From positions 1 to 60,738 of the forward strand of contig JAAFJC010000013.1 in the NCBI GenBank assembly GCA_013297925.1: a DNA stretch of 60,738 nucleotides. The letters are read 5' to 3'. The translations under genes and the position numbers were made by a program. Numbering within the stretch: position 1 is the first letter of the stretch; every line of letters begins with the position of its first letter. The DNA is from Comamonadaceae bacterium (GTDB taxonomy: Bacteria > Pseudomonadota > Gammaproteobacteria > Burkholderiales > Burkholderiaceae_C). Below the pieces are notes generated by a model that was not told the origin of the DNA, did no database searches, and worked only from the letters and a program-made list of their open reading frames with translations. Of this stretch, positions 34,423 to 46,100 are shown piece after piece.

Positions 34423-36948
34423 ATGTTGTTTCCCGCTTCTGAAGATGTTTCTAGCCCCAGCGAAGAGCCCACGAGCCCTTTGCTGCGCAATCTCAATCCT
34501 GAGCAGCTCGCTGCTGTCACCCTGCCCAATGAGCACGCCCTGATCTTGGCGGGTGCAGGTTCTGGCAAAACGCGGGTGCTGACCACGCGGATTGCTTGGC
34601 TGATGCAAACCGGGCAAATCTCGCCCGGTGGCGTGATGGCGGTGACTTTTACCAACAAAGCGGCCAAGGAAATGCTCACGCGCTTGTCGAGCATGCTGCC
34701 TGTGAACGTACGCGGCATGTGGATTGGCACCTTTCACGGGCTGTGCAATCGGTTTTTAAGAGCGCATTACAAACTGGCCAATTTGCCGCAGAGCTTTCAG
34801 ATTTTGGATACGCAGGATCAACTTTCAGCGATCAAACGGCTCATGAGGCAGTTCAACGTGGATGAAGAGCGCTTCCCGCCGAAGCAATTGCAGTATTTCA
34901 TTGGCGGCTGCAAGGAAGAGGGGCAGCGGCCATCTGATGTGCAGGCTCGCGATGAAGAGACGCGCAAGAAGGCCGAGTTTTATGCGTTGTACGAGGAGCA
35001 ATGCCAGCGCGAGGGCGTGGTGGATTTTGGTGAGCTGATGCTGCGCTCTTATGAATTGCTGCGCGATCAGCCGGCCGTGCGAGAGCATTACGCGCGGCGC
35101 TTTCGGCATATCTTGGTGGATGAGTTTCAAGATACCAACAAGCTGCAATATGCGTGGCTGAAGATGTTTTCAGGCTGGAGCCCAGAGAATCCGTGCGCGG
35201 GCAGCTATAAAAATGGGAGCGAGTATGCTCACGTGGGCAGCGTGTTTGCTGTGGGCGATGACGATCAAAGCATCTACGCCTTTCGCGGTGCACGTGTGGG
35301 CAATATGGCGGATTTCGTGCGCGAGTTTGCGGTGACCAAGCAGATCAAGCTCGAAGAAAACTACCGCAGCTATGCGCATATTCTCAATAGCGCCAACCAT
35401 CTGATCGGCCACAACAGCAAGCGCTTGGGTAAGAATTTGCGCACCAGCCAAGGGGTGGGCGAGCCGGTGCGGGTGCAGGAAAATGGCAGTGATTTTTATG
35501 AAGCGCAGTGGTTGATTGAGGAGATCAAGCACTTGCTGCGTGATCAAGGCACAGAGGTCGGCCTCAAGCATTCCGAGATTGCGATTTTGTATCGCAGCAA
35601 TGCGCAAAGCCGTGTGATTGAGACGACGCTTTTTAATGCCGGGATTCCGTATCGCGTCTATGGCGGGCTGCGATTCTTCGAGCGGGCTGAGGTGAAGCAT
35701 GCATTGGCCTATCTGCGCTTGCTGGAGAATCCGCACGACGACACGAGCTTCATGCGCGTCTGCAATTTCCCGCCGCGCGGCATTGGGGCTCGCAGCATTG
35801 AGCAATTGCAAGATGCAGCGCGCGCTTCTGGCTGCTCGCTGCATGATGCGGTGAGTGTGGTGACTGGCAAGGCTGGCACATCTCTCGGCGCATTTGTGGC
35901 CAAGATGGATGTGCTGCGTGAACAAACCACAGGATCGACATTGCGCGAGATCATTGAGCTGGTGTTGCAACACAGCGGACTGGTAGAGCATTACAAGGCC
36001 GATAAGGAAGGTGCAGACCGGATTGAAAACTTGGAAGAGTTGGTGAGCGCGGCGGAGAGCTTTGTGACGCAAGAAGGCTTTGGGCGCGATGCGGTGGCTC
36101 TGCCGGTGGACGAACTGGCCGCAGCTGGTTTGACCCAATCCCCGGCCAGTCAGGGCGTCAGTTTTGATCAAAATACCGATATCGCCGGCGTAAATACTGC
36201 GCAACCCGCTACAGAATTCATAGCGCCCGATGCAGAGACGGGCGAAACGCTTTCTCCGCTCGCCGCCTTCCTGACACATGCTGCGCTCGAATCTGGCGAC
36301 AACCAAGCCCAGGCTGGCAAAGACGCCGTGCAGATGATGACGGTGCATTCGGCCAAGGGTTTGGAGTTTGATGCTGTCTTTATCACCGGGTTGGAAGAGG
36401 GCCTGTTTCCCCATGAAAACTCGCTCTCCAGCCACGAAGGTCTAGAAGAAGAGCGCCGGCTGATGTATGTGGCGATCACGCGAGCGAGAATGCGCTTGTA
36501 TCTCAGCTTTGCGCAGACCCGCATGCTGCATGGCCGCACCAACTACAACATCAAGAGCCGCTTCTTCGATGAGCTTCCTGAAGACGCGCTCAAATGGCTC
36601 AGCCCCCGCAACTCTGGCTTTGGCAGTGGCTTCCAACCCGGCTTTGCAGGCGGCTACGGCGGCAGCAATGCTTGGCGTGGCGACAATAAATTTGCTATGA
36701 AATCAGGAGCTGCTCCCGCAGATTTCATGCCGGGAGAGCGGCCTTTTGTCCCTAAAAAAGAAGAGTCCGTGCCCTCAGCCAGCGGCTTGGCGATCAAAGC
36801 CGGTATGCAGGTCTTTCACAACAAGTTTGGCGAAGGCAAGGTGCTCGCGATTGAAGGGCAGGGCGAAGATGCAAGAGCACAGGTACAGTTTGGCCGACAT
36901 GGTGTGAAATGGTTGGCCTTGTCTGTGGCAAAACTCACTGTGGTGTAG
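34423..36948 (+). CDS. uvrD: UvrD/PcrA/Rep-type superfamily 1 DNA helicase
   Basis: This is an ATP-dependent 3'-5' DNA helicase used in excision and mismatch repair. The 841-residue protein is somewhat long for the family. Motifs: LNPEQLAAV, Walker A AGAGSGKTR (43-51), TFTNKAAKEM, ILVDEFQDTN, GDDDQSIYAFRGA, LEENYRS, VHSAKGLEFDAVFITGLEEG and EERRLMYVAITRAR. The C-terminal tail ends in the RNA-polymerase-binding-like segment VFHNKFGEGKVLAIEG. Two dispersed repeats lie in the coding sequence: at 36169-36223 in an extra segment of domain 2 (residues about 583-601), and at 36692-36748 in the linker before the tail (about 757-776). Both keep the frame. Confidence 0.93.
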   Translation: MLFPASEDVSSPSEEPTSPLLRNLNPEQLAAVTLPNEHALILAGAGSGKTRVLTTRIAWLMQTGQISPGGVMAVTFTNKAAKEMLTRLSSMLPVNVRGMWIGTFHGLCNRFLRAHYKLANLPQSFQILDTQDQLSAIKRLMRQFNVDEERFPPKQLQYFIGGCKEEGQRPSDVQARDEETRKKAEFYALYEEQCQREGVVDFGELMLRSYELLRDQPAVREHYARRFRHILVDEFQDTNKLQYAWLKMFSGWSPENPCAGSYKNGSEYAHVGSVFAVGDDDQSIYAFRGARVGNMADFVREFAVTKQIKLEENYRSYAHILNSANHLIGHNSKRLGKNLRTSQGVGEPVRVQENGSDFYEAQWLIEEIKHLLRDQGTEVGLKHSEIAILYRSNAQSRVIETTLFNAGIPYRVYGGLRFFERAEVKHALAYLRLLENPHDDTSFMRVCNFPPRGIGARSIEQLQDAARASGCSLHDAVSVVTGKAGTSLGAFVAKMDVLREQTTGSTLREIIELVLQHSGLVEHYKADKEGADRIENLEELVSAAESFVTQEGFGRDAVALPVDELAAAGLTQSPASQGVSFDQNTDIAGVNTAQPATEFIAPDAETGETLSPLAAFLTHAALESGDNQAQAGKDAVQMMTVHSAKGLEFDAVFITGLEEGLFPHENSLSSHEGLEEERRLMYVAITRARMRLYLSFAQTRMLHGRTNYNIKSRFFDELPEDALKWLSPRNSGFGSGFQPGFAGGYGGSNAWRGDNKFAMKSGAAPADFMPGERPFVPKKEESVPSASGLAIKAGMQVFHNKFGEGKVLAIEGQGEDARAQVQFGRHGVKWLALSVAKLTVV
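36169..36223 (-). repeat. dispersed short repeat, copy 7 (inside uvrD)
   Basis: Reverse orientation. On the minus strand it reads GCTATGAATTCTGTAGCGGG, TTGCGCAGTATTTACGCCGG, CGATATCGGTATTTT. It encodes roughly NTDIAGVNTAQPATEFIA in a poorly conserved part of the helicase. Confidence 0.8.
36692..36748 (+). repeat. dispersed short repeat, copy 8 (inside uvrD)
   Basis: TTGCTATGAAATCAGGAGCT, GCTCCCGCAGATTTCATGCC and GGAGAGCGGCCTTTT follow the pattern in plus orientation. It encodes AMKSGAAPADFMPGERP in the linker before the C-terminal tail of the helicase. Confidence 0.78.
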
Positions 36949-37056
36949 CAATTTGGCTATTTTTAGCGCTCTGTAAGTGGCTGTTCCATAAAGAAAAATC
37001 CAAAAAACGTGCATTTTTAACCATTTAGTCCAAAAGCTTCTGAAAGTATGAATGAC

Positions 37057-37076
37057 TTGGCGATTTAATACGCCAA
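37057..37076. promoter_or_regulatory. inverted repeat before the giant surface-protein gene
   Basis: TTGGCG at 37057-37062 and CGCCAA at 37071-37076 flank 8 A+T-rich bases, 24 bp before the start of the 14.2-kb gene. It is placed well for an operator overlapping the promoter or for a 5' hairpin. The 152-bp gap after uvrD holds nothing else I recognise. Confidence 0.4.
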
Positions 37077-37100
37077 AGTTAAAAATACGATTGGATTGAT

Positions 37101-40100
37101 ATGGGTTTGTTCAGACATGTTCTGACATTGGTTTTTGCGTGTTGGGTGCTGAACGGGCATGCGCAGGTGGCTTTTGGGCCACGTTTCTCAACCAATGCCA
37201 AGGGTGATATTGTCTTTGTCTCCAATGCTTCCATGACCTGCCCCGCAGGGTCGAATGGTTGCACCGCAGCGCAAAACAGCAGCTTGGCAGCTGGTTTGAA
37301 CAATAGCTTCAGCATGGTCTATGTTGATATTGACGCAGACACCAACACCTTCAACTCATCGTCTGCACAGCTCAATTTAGTGGGCGGATCAAGCATCCTT
37401 TGGGCTGGCTTGTATTGGGCCGGTGATTCTGCTGTAGCTGCGCGCAATCAAGTCAAGCTCAAAGGCCCAGCGGATAGTAGCTATGTGCTCAGAACGGCCA
37501 GCCAAGTTAACGCGATTGGTAGCACATACCAAGGTTTTTTAGACATCACATCCATCGTTGCGTCTCAGGGAAGCGGTAATTACACGCTCGCAGATGTCCA
37601 GTCCACTCTGGGCAGCAATCGATACGCCGGATGGACGATTGTTGTCGCTTACCAAAATGCTGCTTTACCCACCCGCAATCTGTCGGTGTACGACGGGTAT
37701 CAGCGTGTCAATAGTGCAACGGCTGGCGGAGGCATCAACGTATCCCTTTCAGGTTTCTTGACGCCACCGATTGGGCCTGTCAACACCCGAATAGGCACGA
37801 TTGCCTATGATGGTGATCGAGGCTCAGGCGAGGGCACGGCAGGATTACAGTTTGGGCAAACCGCAACCAGCTTGAGCCCTGTTTTTAATGCTGTAAACCC
37901 ACAGGCAGACTATTTCAACAGCACGATCAGCAGAGACGGCGCAGAGGTGACCACGCGTAACCCCGCCTATCTCAACACATTCGGCTATGACGCAGACATC
38001 AGCCAACCCAACACGCCGCTGCCTAACGGCGCGACCACCGCTGTGGTGCGGGTGTCGTCCAGCAGCGAAACGATTGATCTCGGCGTGGTCACTTTGGTCA
38101 ACGATATTTTCGTACCCAACATCAAAGACACGCTGACCAAAAAGGTCACTGATATCAACGGAGGGCTCGTGTTGCCCGGCGATATCCTCGAATACGAGAT
38201 GAGCTTTGGCAACAACGGCCAAGATCCAGCGATTGAAGTTGTCTTGCGAGACAACATTCCCGCCAACACCACTTATATCCCCGGCTCTTTGCAGATCGTC
38301 TCTGGCGCCAACGCCGGCGCAAAAACAGATGCCGCTGGCGACGACCAGGCCGAATACGATGCGGCTAACAACCGCGTGGTGATTCGCGCAGGGGTGGGCG
38401 CGAATGCCACGACCGGGGGCAAGGTAACGCCGGGTGATCCGTTCACCGTGGTGAGATTTCGCGTTCGCATCAACAACGGTGTACCGGGTGACACGCAGAT
38501 CGACAACTTCGCCGTGGTGACCTTTAGAGCACAAACCTTGGGCACTGTGTCCAGCGATACCAGCGATGCCGATCAAAGCACTCCTGGCGATCAACCTGCG
38601 CGCGTGATTGTGGCTTCACCTGATTTGACGATTGCTAAAACGCATACGGGCAATTTCTTCGCGGGCCAAAGCGGTGTGACCTACAGCTTAGTCGTCAGCA
38701 ACTCGGGGCTGGCTTCGACCAGCGGCGTGATCACCGTGACAGAATTACCACCGGCAGGTTTGACGGTGCTCAATTTGGCGGGCACGGGCTGGTCTTGTAC
38801 GGGCTTGGTATGTACGCGCACCAATGCCAGTGATGTATTGGCATCCGGAGCAAGCTTTTCCCAAATCATTGTCACAGCCAATGTGGGGCTGAGTGCGCCT
38901 GCCTCCATCGTGAACCAAGCCAGTGTGAGCGGCGGATCAGAGGGCTCAAGCAGAACAGGCAACAACATTGCCAGCGATCCCACCACCATCGTGCAGGGTT
39001 TTCCAGTTTCCAAAAGTTTCAATCCAGCTTCGGTGAGCACAGGGCAAACATCGCAGCTGAGTATTTCTGTACGCAACCTCAGCGGCTCAGCAAGCATCAA
39101 CACCTTGTCTGTGAACGATCCCTTGCCGCCTGGTCTGATGGTAGCCACGCCACCATCAGCGAGTTCCGCAGGATGTGGATCCTTGATTTTTAATCCTGCG
39201 GCCGGTGCAACGGTACTGAATTCCAACAACGGCAGCATTGCAACCAACAGCACATGTACTTTGGTCGTCAACGTCGTGGCTGCCAACCCAGGCGCTTACG
39301 CCAATACGATTCCCGCTGGAAGCATCACCACGGGCAATGCTGGCGACAGCAAAGCGCCTGCCAACGCTACCTTGTCGGTTGCGGCATCCGATTTGCAAAT
39401 CAGCAAAACCGCCAGCGGCAGCTTCTTCCGGGGCCAAAGCAATGGCGCAAGTTTCAGCATCACGGTTAACAACACTGGGGCGGGCTCAAGCGTTGGCGCG
39501 GTCACGGTGGTGGATAACCTTCCTGCTGGACTCGTGCCCACAAACGCCAGCGGCACGGGCTGGAATTGCAGCATCGCGGGTCAACAAGTGACTTGCTTGC
39601 GTGCTGATGCGCTTGTGATCGGCAGCGCCTATCCGCCCATCACGATTGCCGTGACAGTAGATGCGAATGCAGCAACCAGCATGACCAATACCGCCGTTGT
39701 AAGCGGTGGCGGTGAGCCAGTAGCCAATACCAGTAACAACACAGCCAATGCAGCCGTCACCGTGCTCGTGCCGCCCACAGCAGCCAAGAGCTTTACGCCC
39801 AGCGTGATCAGCTTGGGCGGTACATCACTGCTGCAAATCACCCTCAGCAATTCAAATCCTCAAGCAATCACAGGCTTGAATGTGCTTGATAACTACCCTG
39901 CGAACTTGCTCAATGCTGCAGCGCCGAACGCTAGCACCACTTGCGCAGGTGGCACTTTAATCGCCAATTCAAATGGCGCAAGCGTGCAGCTTACAGGCGC
40001 GACGCTGGCGGCCAACCAAAGCTGCCAGGTGAGTGTGGTGGTGACGCCAAGCTCAGCGGGTGGTGTTGGCGGTTATGCCAATGAGTTACCCGCCGGTGCA

Positions 40101-43100
40101 GTCACGAGTAGCAATGCGGGCTCAAGCACACAGGTGGCCAGCGCGACGCTTAATGTGTCTGCGCCCGATCTCACCATCAGCAAAACCCATGTGGGTTCCT
40201 TCTTCCAAGGGCAAAGCACGGCGAGCTTTTCCATCATTGTTTCCAATAACGGCCCTTCAGGCAATGGTGCGACACTGGGGCAGATCACGGTGGTGGATAC
40301 CTTACCGGTGGGCCTCGTGCCTACGGCAGCCACAGGCGCAGGCTGGGGGCCGGGCTCAGGTGCGTGTAGCGTCGCAGGGCAAACTGTGATTTGCAACCGC
40401 TCGGATGCTTTGGCCTTTAGCGGCAGCTTTCCAGCTATCGTCATCACGGCCAACGTGACGGATGCAGCAGCTGGCACGGTGACCAACGTGGCTGCTGTGT
40501 CTGGCGGCTCAGAGCCTGCTGCAAACGCAACGAATAACAGCGCCAGCGATGCGGTCTTCGTGCTTTCGCGCCCAAGCATCAGTAAATCTTTCTCGCCCAG
40601 CAGTGCAGCTCTGGGTGCATCAGTGCAGATGAGTGTGGTGATCACCAATCCAAACAATGTCGCCCTCACAGGCGTAAGTTTCACGGATAACTATCCCGCA
40701 GGTCTGGCAAATACCGCCACTCCAGCAGCAGCCAGCAGCAACTGCGGCGCTATCCCAGCCGCTGTGGCTGGCGGTAATTCTCTGTCTATCAGCAACGCCA
40801 CGATCCCTGCAAATAGTGTGTGTACAGTCACCGTGAATGTGCAAGCCAATGTGGCTGGTGACCTCATCAACGTCATCCCTGTGGGTGGCTTGACCAGCGC
40901 CAATGCAGGCGGCAACAACGTCGCAGCAAATGCCACTTTGAGGGCTGCAGGTGCGGATCTGGTGCTCAGTAAAACCCACGTTGGCAATTTTTTCCAAGGC
41001 CAAACCACAGCATCATTCCTGGTCACCGTTACCAACCAAGGCGCTGGCGCCACATCAGGCACGATTCAGGTGACTGACGCACTGCCCTCTGGCCTCACTC
41101 CACTTGCTGCGGCAGGAGCAGGCTGGGGTCCGCAAGCAGGCAATCAATGTACCGTCGCCGGCCAGAGCGTGACCTGCGAAACCAATGCTGTACTTGCTGC
41201 AGGCGCATCCAGTGCGTTCTCGATCACAGTTTCTGTTGCGTCCAATGCGCCTGCAAGCTTAGTCAATCTTGCGCAAGTGGTAGGCGGTAACGAGCCCCTG
41301 TCATCGCAGAATAACAACAGTGCTTCAGATCCTGTGCTGATCTACAGCAGCCCACGTGCAGCCAAAGCCTTTAACCCAGCGGCAGCAAGTGCAAATCAAA
41401 CCGTCACGCTCACCGTGACGCTCTTCAACGATAACCCTGGCGCTATCTCAGGCCTATCGTTCTCTGATAATTTGCCTGCGGGCTTGTTGACGGCGGGTGC
41501 AGCGAGCAACACTTGCGGCGGTGTACCGACAGTCTCATCATCGCTGCTGAGCCTCAGTGGTGGATCCATTTCAGCCAACGGATCCTGCCAAGTTAGCGTG
41601 CCAGTGGTGGCCGCGTTGGCTGGCAGCTATGCCAACACGATTCCTGCTGGTGCAGTGAGCAGCAATGAAGCCGGTGCCTCTCAGCAAAATGCGCAAGCTA
41701 CGCTGGCTGTTGCTGCAGCTGATTTGCAAATTGTCAAGAGTCACTCTGGCGATTTTTACCAAGGCCAATCCACTGCCACGTACACCATCACTGTGAGCAA
41801 CACTGGCGCAGGCAACACAGACGGCTCGTCCGTAGTCATGACAGATGATCTACCTGCCGGACTCACGCCGATCAATGCCAGTGGCGCGGGCTGGGCTTGC
41901 GGATTCAGCGGGCAAACGATCACTTGCAGCCGCAGCGGCGTATTCATCGCTGGCACGGCATCGGCGATCACCTTGCTGGCTTCTGTAGATGCCAATGCGC
42001 CTAGCAGCGTGATCAATACAGCGCGTGTGAGCGGTGGCGGTGAGCCAGCATCAAGTGCGGGTAACAACAGCGCCAGCGATCCAACCACGATCTTGGCCAA
42101 TCCCGTGGTGAGCAAAGTCTTCACACCAGCCACGGTCAATATCAATCAGCCCAGTGTGATGACGATCCGCATCACGAATCCGAACGCACAGCCACTAACT
42201 GGTGTTACGTTCACCGATGCGTATCCATCAGGTTTGGCCAATGCGCCGGTGCTTGCCCTGGCCAACACCTGCGGCCCTGCGCCCGTGACGACAGCCAACA
42301 GTTTGGCTTTGACGGGAGGCATTGCTGCAGCTAATTCCTTCTGCGAAATTTCGCTGCAAGTTCTGGCTGTGGCGTCGGGTGGCTACACCAACATCCTGAG
42401 CGCTGGCAGTGTCAACACCACCAATGCGGGAAGCAATGCCCAAGCTGCGCAAGCCACACTCAATGTGGCAGGACCAGATCTGTCGATCACCAAATCCCAT
42501 ATCGGCAATTTTTTTAAAAACCAAGTGGGCGCACAGTTCACCATCTCTGTGCGCAATATCGGCTTGGGCGGTACGGCTGGCCCAATCACGGTCAGCGACA
42601 CCTTGCCCGGCACGATGCTGGCCACTGCCATCAGCGGCACGGGATGGATGTGTGGTTTGTCGCCCTTGCAATGCACACGCTCAGATAGCCTAGCAGCGGG
42701 CAGCGCTTATCCAGACATCATCGTGACTGTGAATGTGAGCGACAGCGCAGCTCCGAATGAGAGCAATCGTGCTGAAGTCAGCGGTGGTGGCGAGCCATCG
42801 GCTAATTTGGCCAACAATGTGGCGACTGATAGCGTGCTGATTTTGGGCAACCCTACGATTGCCAAAAGCTTCACACCAGCTTCTATCAATGCAAACAGCC
42901 CTTCAGATTTGCTGCTGACTTTGAGCAATCCCAACCCTGTAGCGATCTCTGGCGCATCAGTCACTGATAACTTACCTTTGGGCCTGAGCACCACAGCCAC
43001 GGCCAGCGGCACTTGCGGCGGCAGTTTGGTGACGACTGCAGGGGCCGTGTCCTTGACGGGTGGCAACATCCCGGCCAATGGCAGCTGCCAAATCAGAGTG

Positions 43101-46100
43101 CAAGTCACAGGCGCAACGCCTGGCAGCTATGCAAACGTGATTGCAGCTGGTGCGCTCACCAGTGCCAACGCGGGCACAAATCAGCTGGCTACCACAGCCA
43201 GCTTGAGCATTGCCGCGCCTGATTTGATTGTGGCAAAAAGCCATAGCGGTGATTTCTACGTAGGTCAAAATCCAGCGGCATACAACTTGGAAGTGCGAAA
43301 CATTGGAGCGGGCGCTACCAATGGCTCAGCCATTGTCATCACTGATACCTTGCCAGCAGGCTTGAGCTATGTTGGCTTCAGCGGTAGTGGCTGGTCGTGT
43401 AGTGCCAATCTCCAAGTCGTGTCTTGCAGCAACAGTACTGTTTTAGCTGTTGGCGGGGCATTGCCCGTGCTCACCATCAATGTGTCCGTATTGGCTGCGG
43501 CTGCGCCACAAGTGGCCAATACTGCGAGTGTCAGTGGTGGTGGCGAGCCAGCCAGCAGCGCGGGTAATAACAGCGTGATTGACAACACCAAGGTATTGCG
43601 CAATCCCCAAGTGAGCAAAGCATTCAGCCCCTCATCGGGCAATATCAATGTACCTACTCGCTTGGCCATCACACTTTCCAACAGCAATGATGTGCCCATC
43701 ACAGGAGCTGTGTTCACAGACACTTTCCCGATCGGCTTGGTGAACGCCAACCCTGCCAATGCTTTGAGTACGTGCGGCGGTTCAGCCGTTGCCGTTGCAG
43801 GAGGCGGTACATTGGCTCTCAATGGCGGTACGATTCCGGCTAATGGCAGCTGCCAAGTGGAAGTCAATGTCGTCGTGTCCAGCGCGGGCAACTACACCAA
43901 CACCTTGCCTGCAGGTGCAATCTCTTCCTCCAACGCAGGCGCTAGCACCACACCCGCTGTTGCATATTTTGCTGCGCAATCGCCCGATCTGGCGATTGTG
44001 AAACTGCACGGTCAAAACTTTTTCCAAGGCCAAGTGGGCGGTACGTTTACCTTGAAAGTGACAAACGTTGGCGTCTCGAGCAGCAGCGGAGCGGTGACTG
44101 TGACCGATGTGGTGCCCACGGGCATGACTTTGGTGAGCATGAGCGGTACGAACTGGACTTGCGCAGGAAACGCATGTACGCGCAGCGATGCGCTCGCATC
44201 TGGTGCGAGCTACGAAGAAATTTTGGTGACTGTGAATATCGCACCGAGCGCATCTGGCAGCTTAGTCAATGTGGCCAGCGTGAGCAATGCGAACGAACCC
44301 ACAGCTAATTTGGCTAACAACAGCACCAACGATACCGTACAAATCTACACCAACCCGACGATTGCTAAATCCTTCTCACCCGCCAATATGCTGGCAGGCG
44401 ATGTATCGGTATTGAGAATCGTGCTTGGTAATGCGAATCCTGTAGCGGCCAACGGCGCAAGCTTTACAGACAACATGCCTGCAGCTATCACGGTAGCCAG
44501 CCCTGCGAACGCAGTCTCTAGCTGTGGTGGAGCAGTTACAGCAGCAGCAAACGGCATCTCTCTGAGTGGTGGAACGATTCCAGCGAACGGCAGCTGCGAA
44601 GTGCGGGTGAACGTGACAGCCAATTTACCCGGAGCGCATCTGAATACCTTGGCTGCTGGTGCACTCACTACGATCAATACGGGCATTAACCAATCACCCA
44701 CAAGTGCGGCGCTAACCATTGCCTCTCCTGACTTGATCTTGAGCAAATCGCATGTCGGCAATTTCTTCCAAGGTCAGAATAACGTCACCTTCACCTTGGC
44801 GGTGACGAACATCGGCTTGGATGCCAGCAGCGGCCCGATCTTTGTGACGGACACCTTTCCCGCAGGGCTAACGCCGGTAAGCGCGAGCGGCGGTGTGAAT
44901 TGGTCATGCAGTGTCTCTGGCCAGTTGGTTTCATGCTCATATGCGGCGGCAGCCGGCGCAGGATCTGCGCTACCCGCTATTAATATAGTAGCGAATATCG
45001 CAACAAACGCAACCAGTGTGACGAATACGGCCGTCGTGGGCGGTGGTGGTGAAGCTGCTGGGTTGGCTACAAACAACACTGCCAACGATCCTGTGTTGAT
45101 ATTGACTCCGATTCAAGTGACGAAGGCTTTCTCACCGAATCCAATCGTGAATGGACAAACAACCAGTTTGGTCATCGGTTTAAGCAACTTCAATACTGTG
45201 GGTCCCAGTATTCCTGTGAATTTGACAGACAACATGCCTGCTCAAATCACTGTCGCAGGCGCTGCTATTTCGACTTGCACCGGTGCACTGGTGACAGCTC
45301 CTGTCGGTGGCTCACAAATACAAGTGACGAATGCGGCAGTGAGTATTCAATCAAGCTGCACGATCACCGTGCCGGTGACAGCCAGTGCCCCGGGTGCTTG
45401 GGTCAATGTGATCAACACAACGGATGTCACGCCTAATACTGCTTCCCCAGCAGTTGCCAGCTTAGTCGTCAATGCGCCAAATTTAAGCATTAGCAAGAGC
45501 CATACCGGCACTTTCTTTGCGGGTCAGCAGGGCGCTGCTTTTGAGATCAATGTCAACAACATTGGCAATGCAGCTACAAACGGCTCCCAAGTTGCTGTTA
45601 CAGATACGCTCCCCTCAGGTCTTACGCCCGTTTCAGCCAGCGGCGCTGGTTGGAGCTGCAGTGCGCCTAGCGGCCAACAAATCAGTTGCACGCGTACCGG
45701 GTTGCCCACGGCTGTGCTAGCTGCCAGCACAAGCTTTGCGCCTATCACTGTACTCGTGAATGTTGATGCCAATGCTTCAGGCAATTTGATCAACACTGTG
45801 CAGGTCAGCGGCGGTGGTGAGGTGGATACGAGTAACAACACTGCGACGGACACCGTGCTAGTGCTGCGTCACTTGAGCATGGTCAAACAATTCGCCACTT
45901 CTGCCATCAGCCCGAATCAAACCACCACCCTCACTGTGCGCCTGATCAACTCCAATCCAGTGGCGGTCACGGGCGTCGGTTTCACTGACACCTTCCCCAG
46001 CACCCCAGGGCAGATGATCGTCAATGGTGCTACAGCGACGGGTTGCCCAGCAGGCGCTGTGCAAGCACTGGCGGGCAACGGTGGCGTTGTGGCTTCGGGA

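Noticed and set aside
35170-36435. Long open frame of 421 codons antisense to the UvrD helicase gene
   Set aside because: It lies wholly within a clearly conserved helicase gene, has no recognisable domain and only reflects codon bias on the opposite strand.
36949-37010. Possible dispersed-repeat copy after uvrD (GCTATTTTTAGCGCTC)
   Set aside because: Only the first block matches; the central GCGCA and TTTATG blocks are absent.
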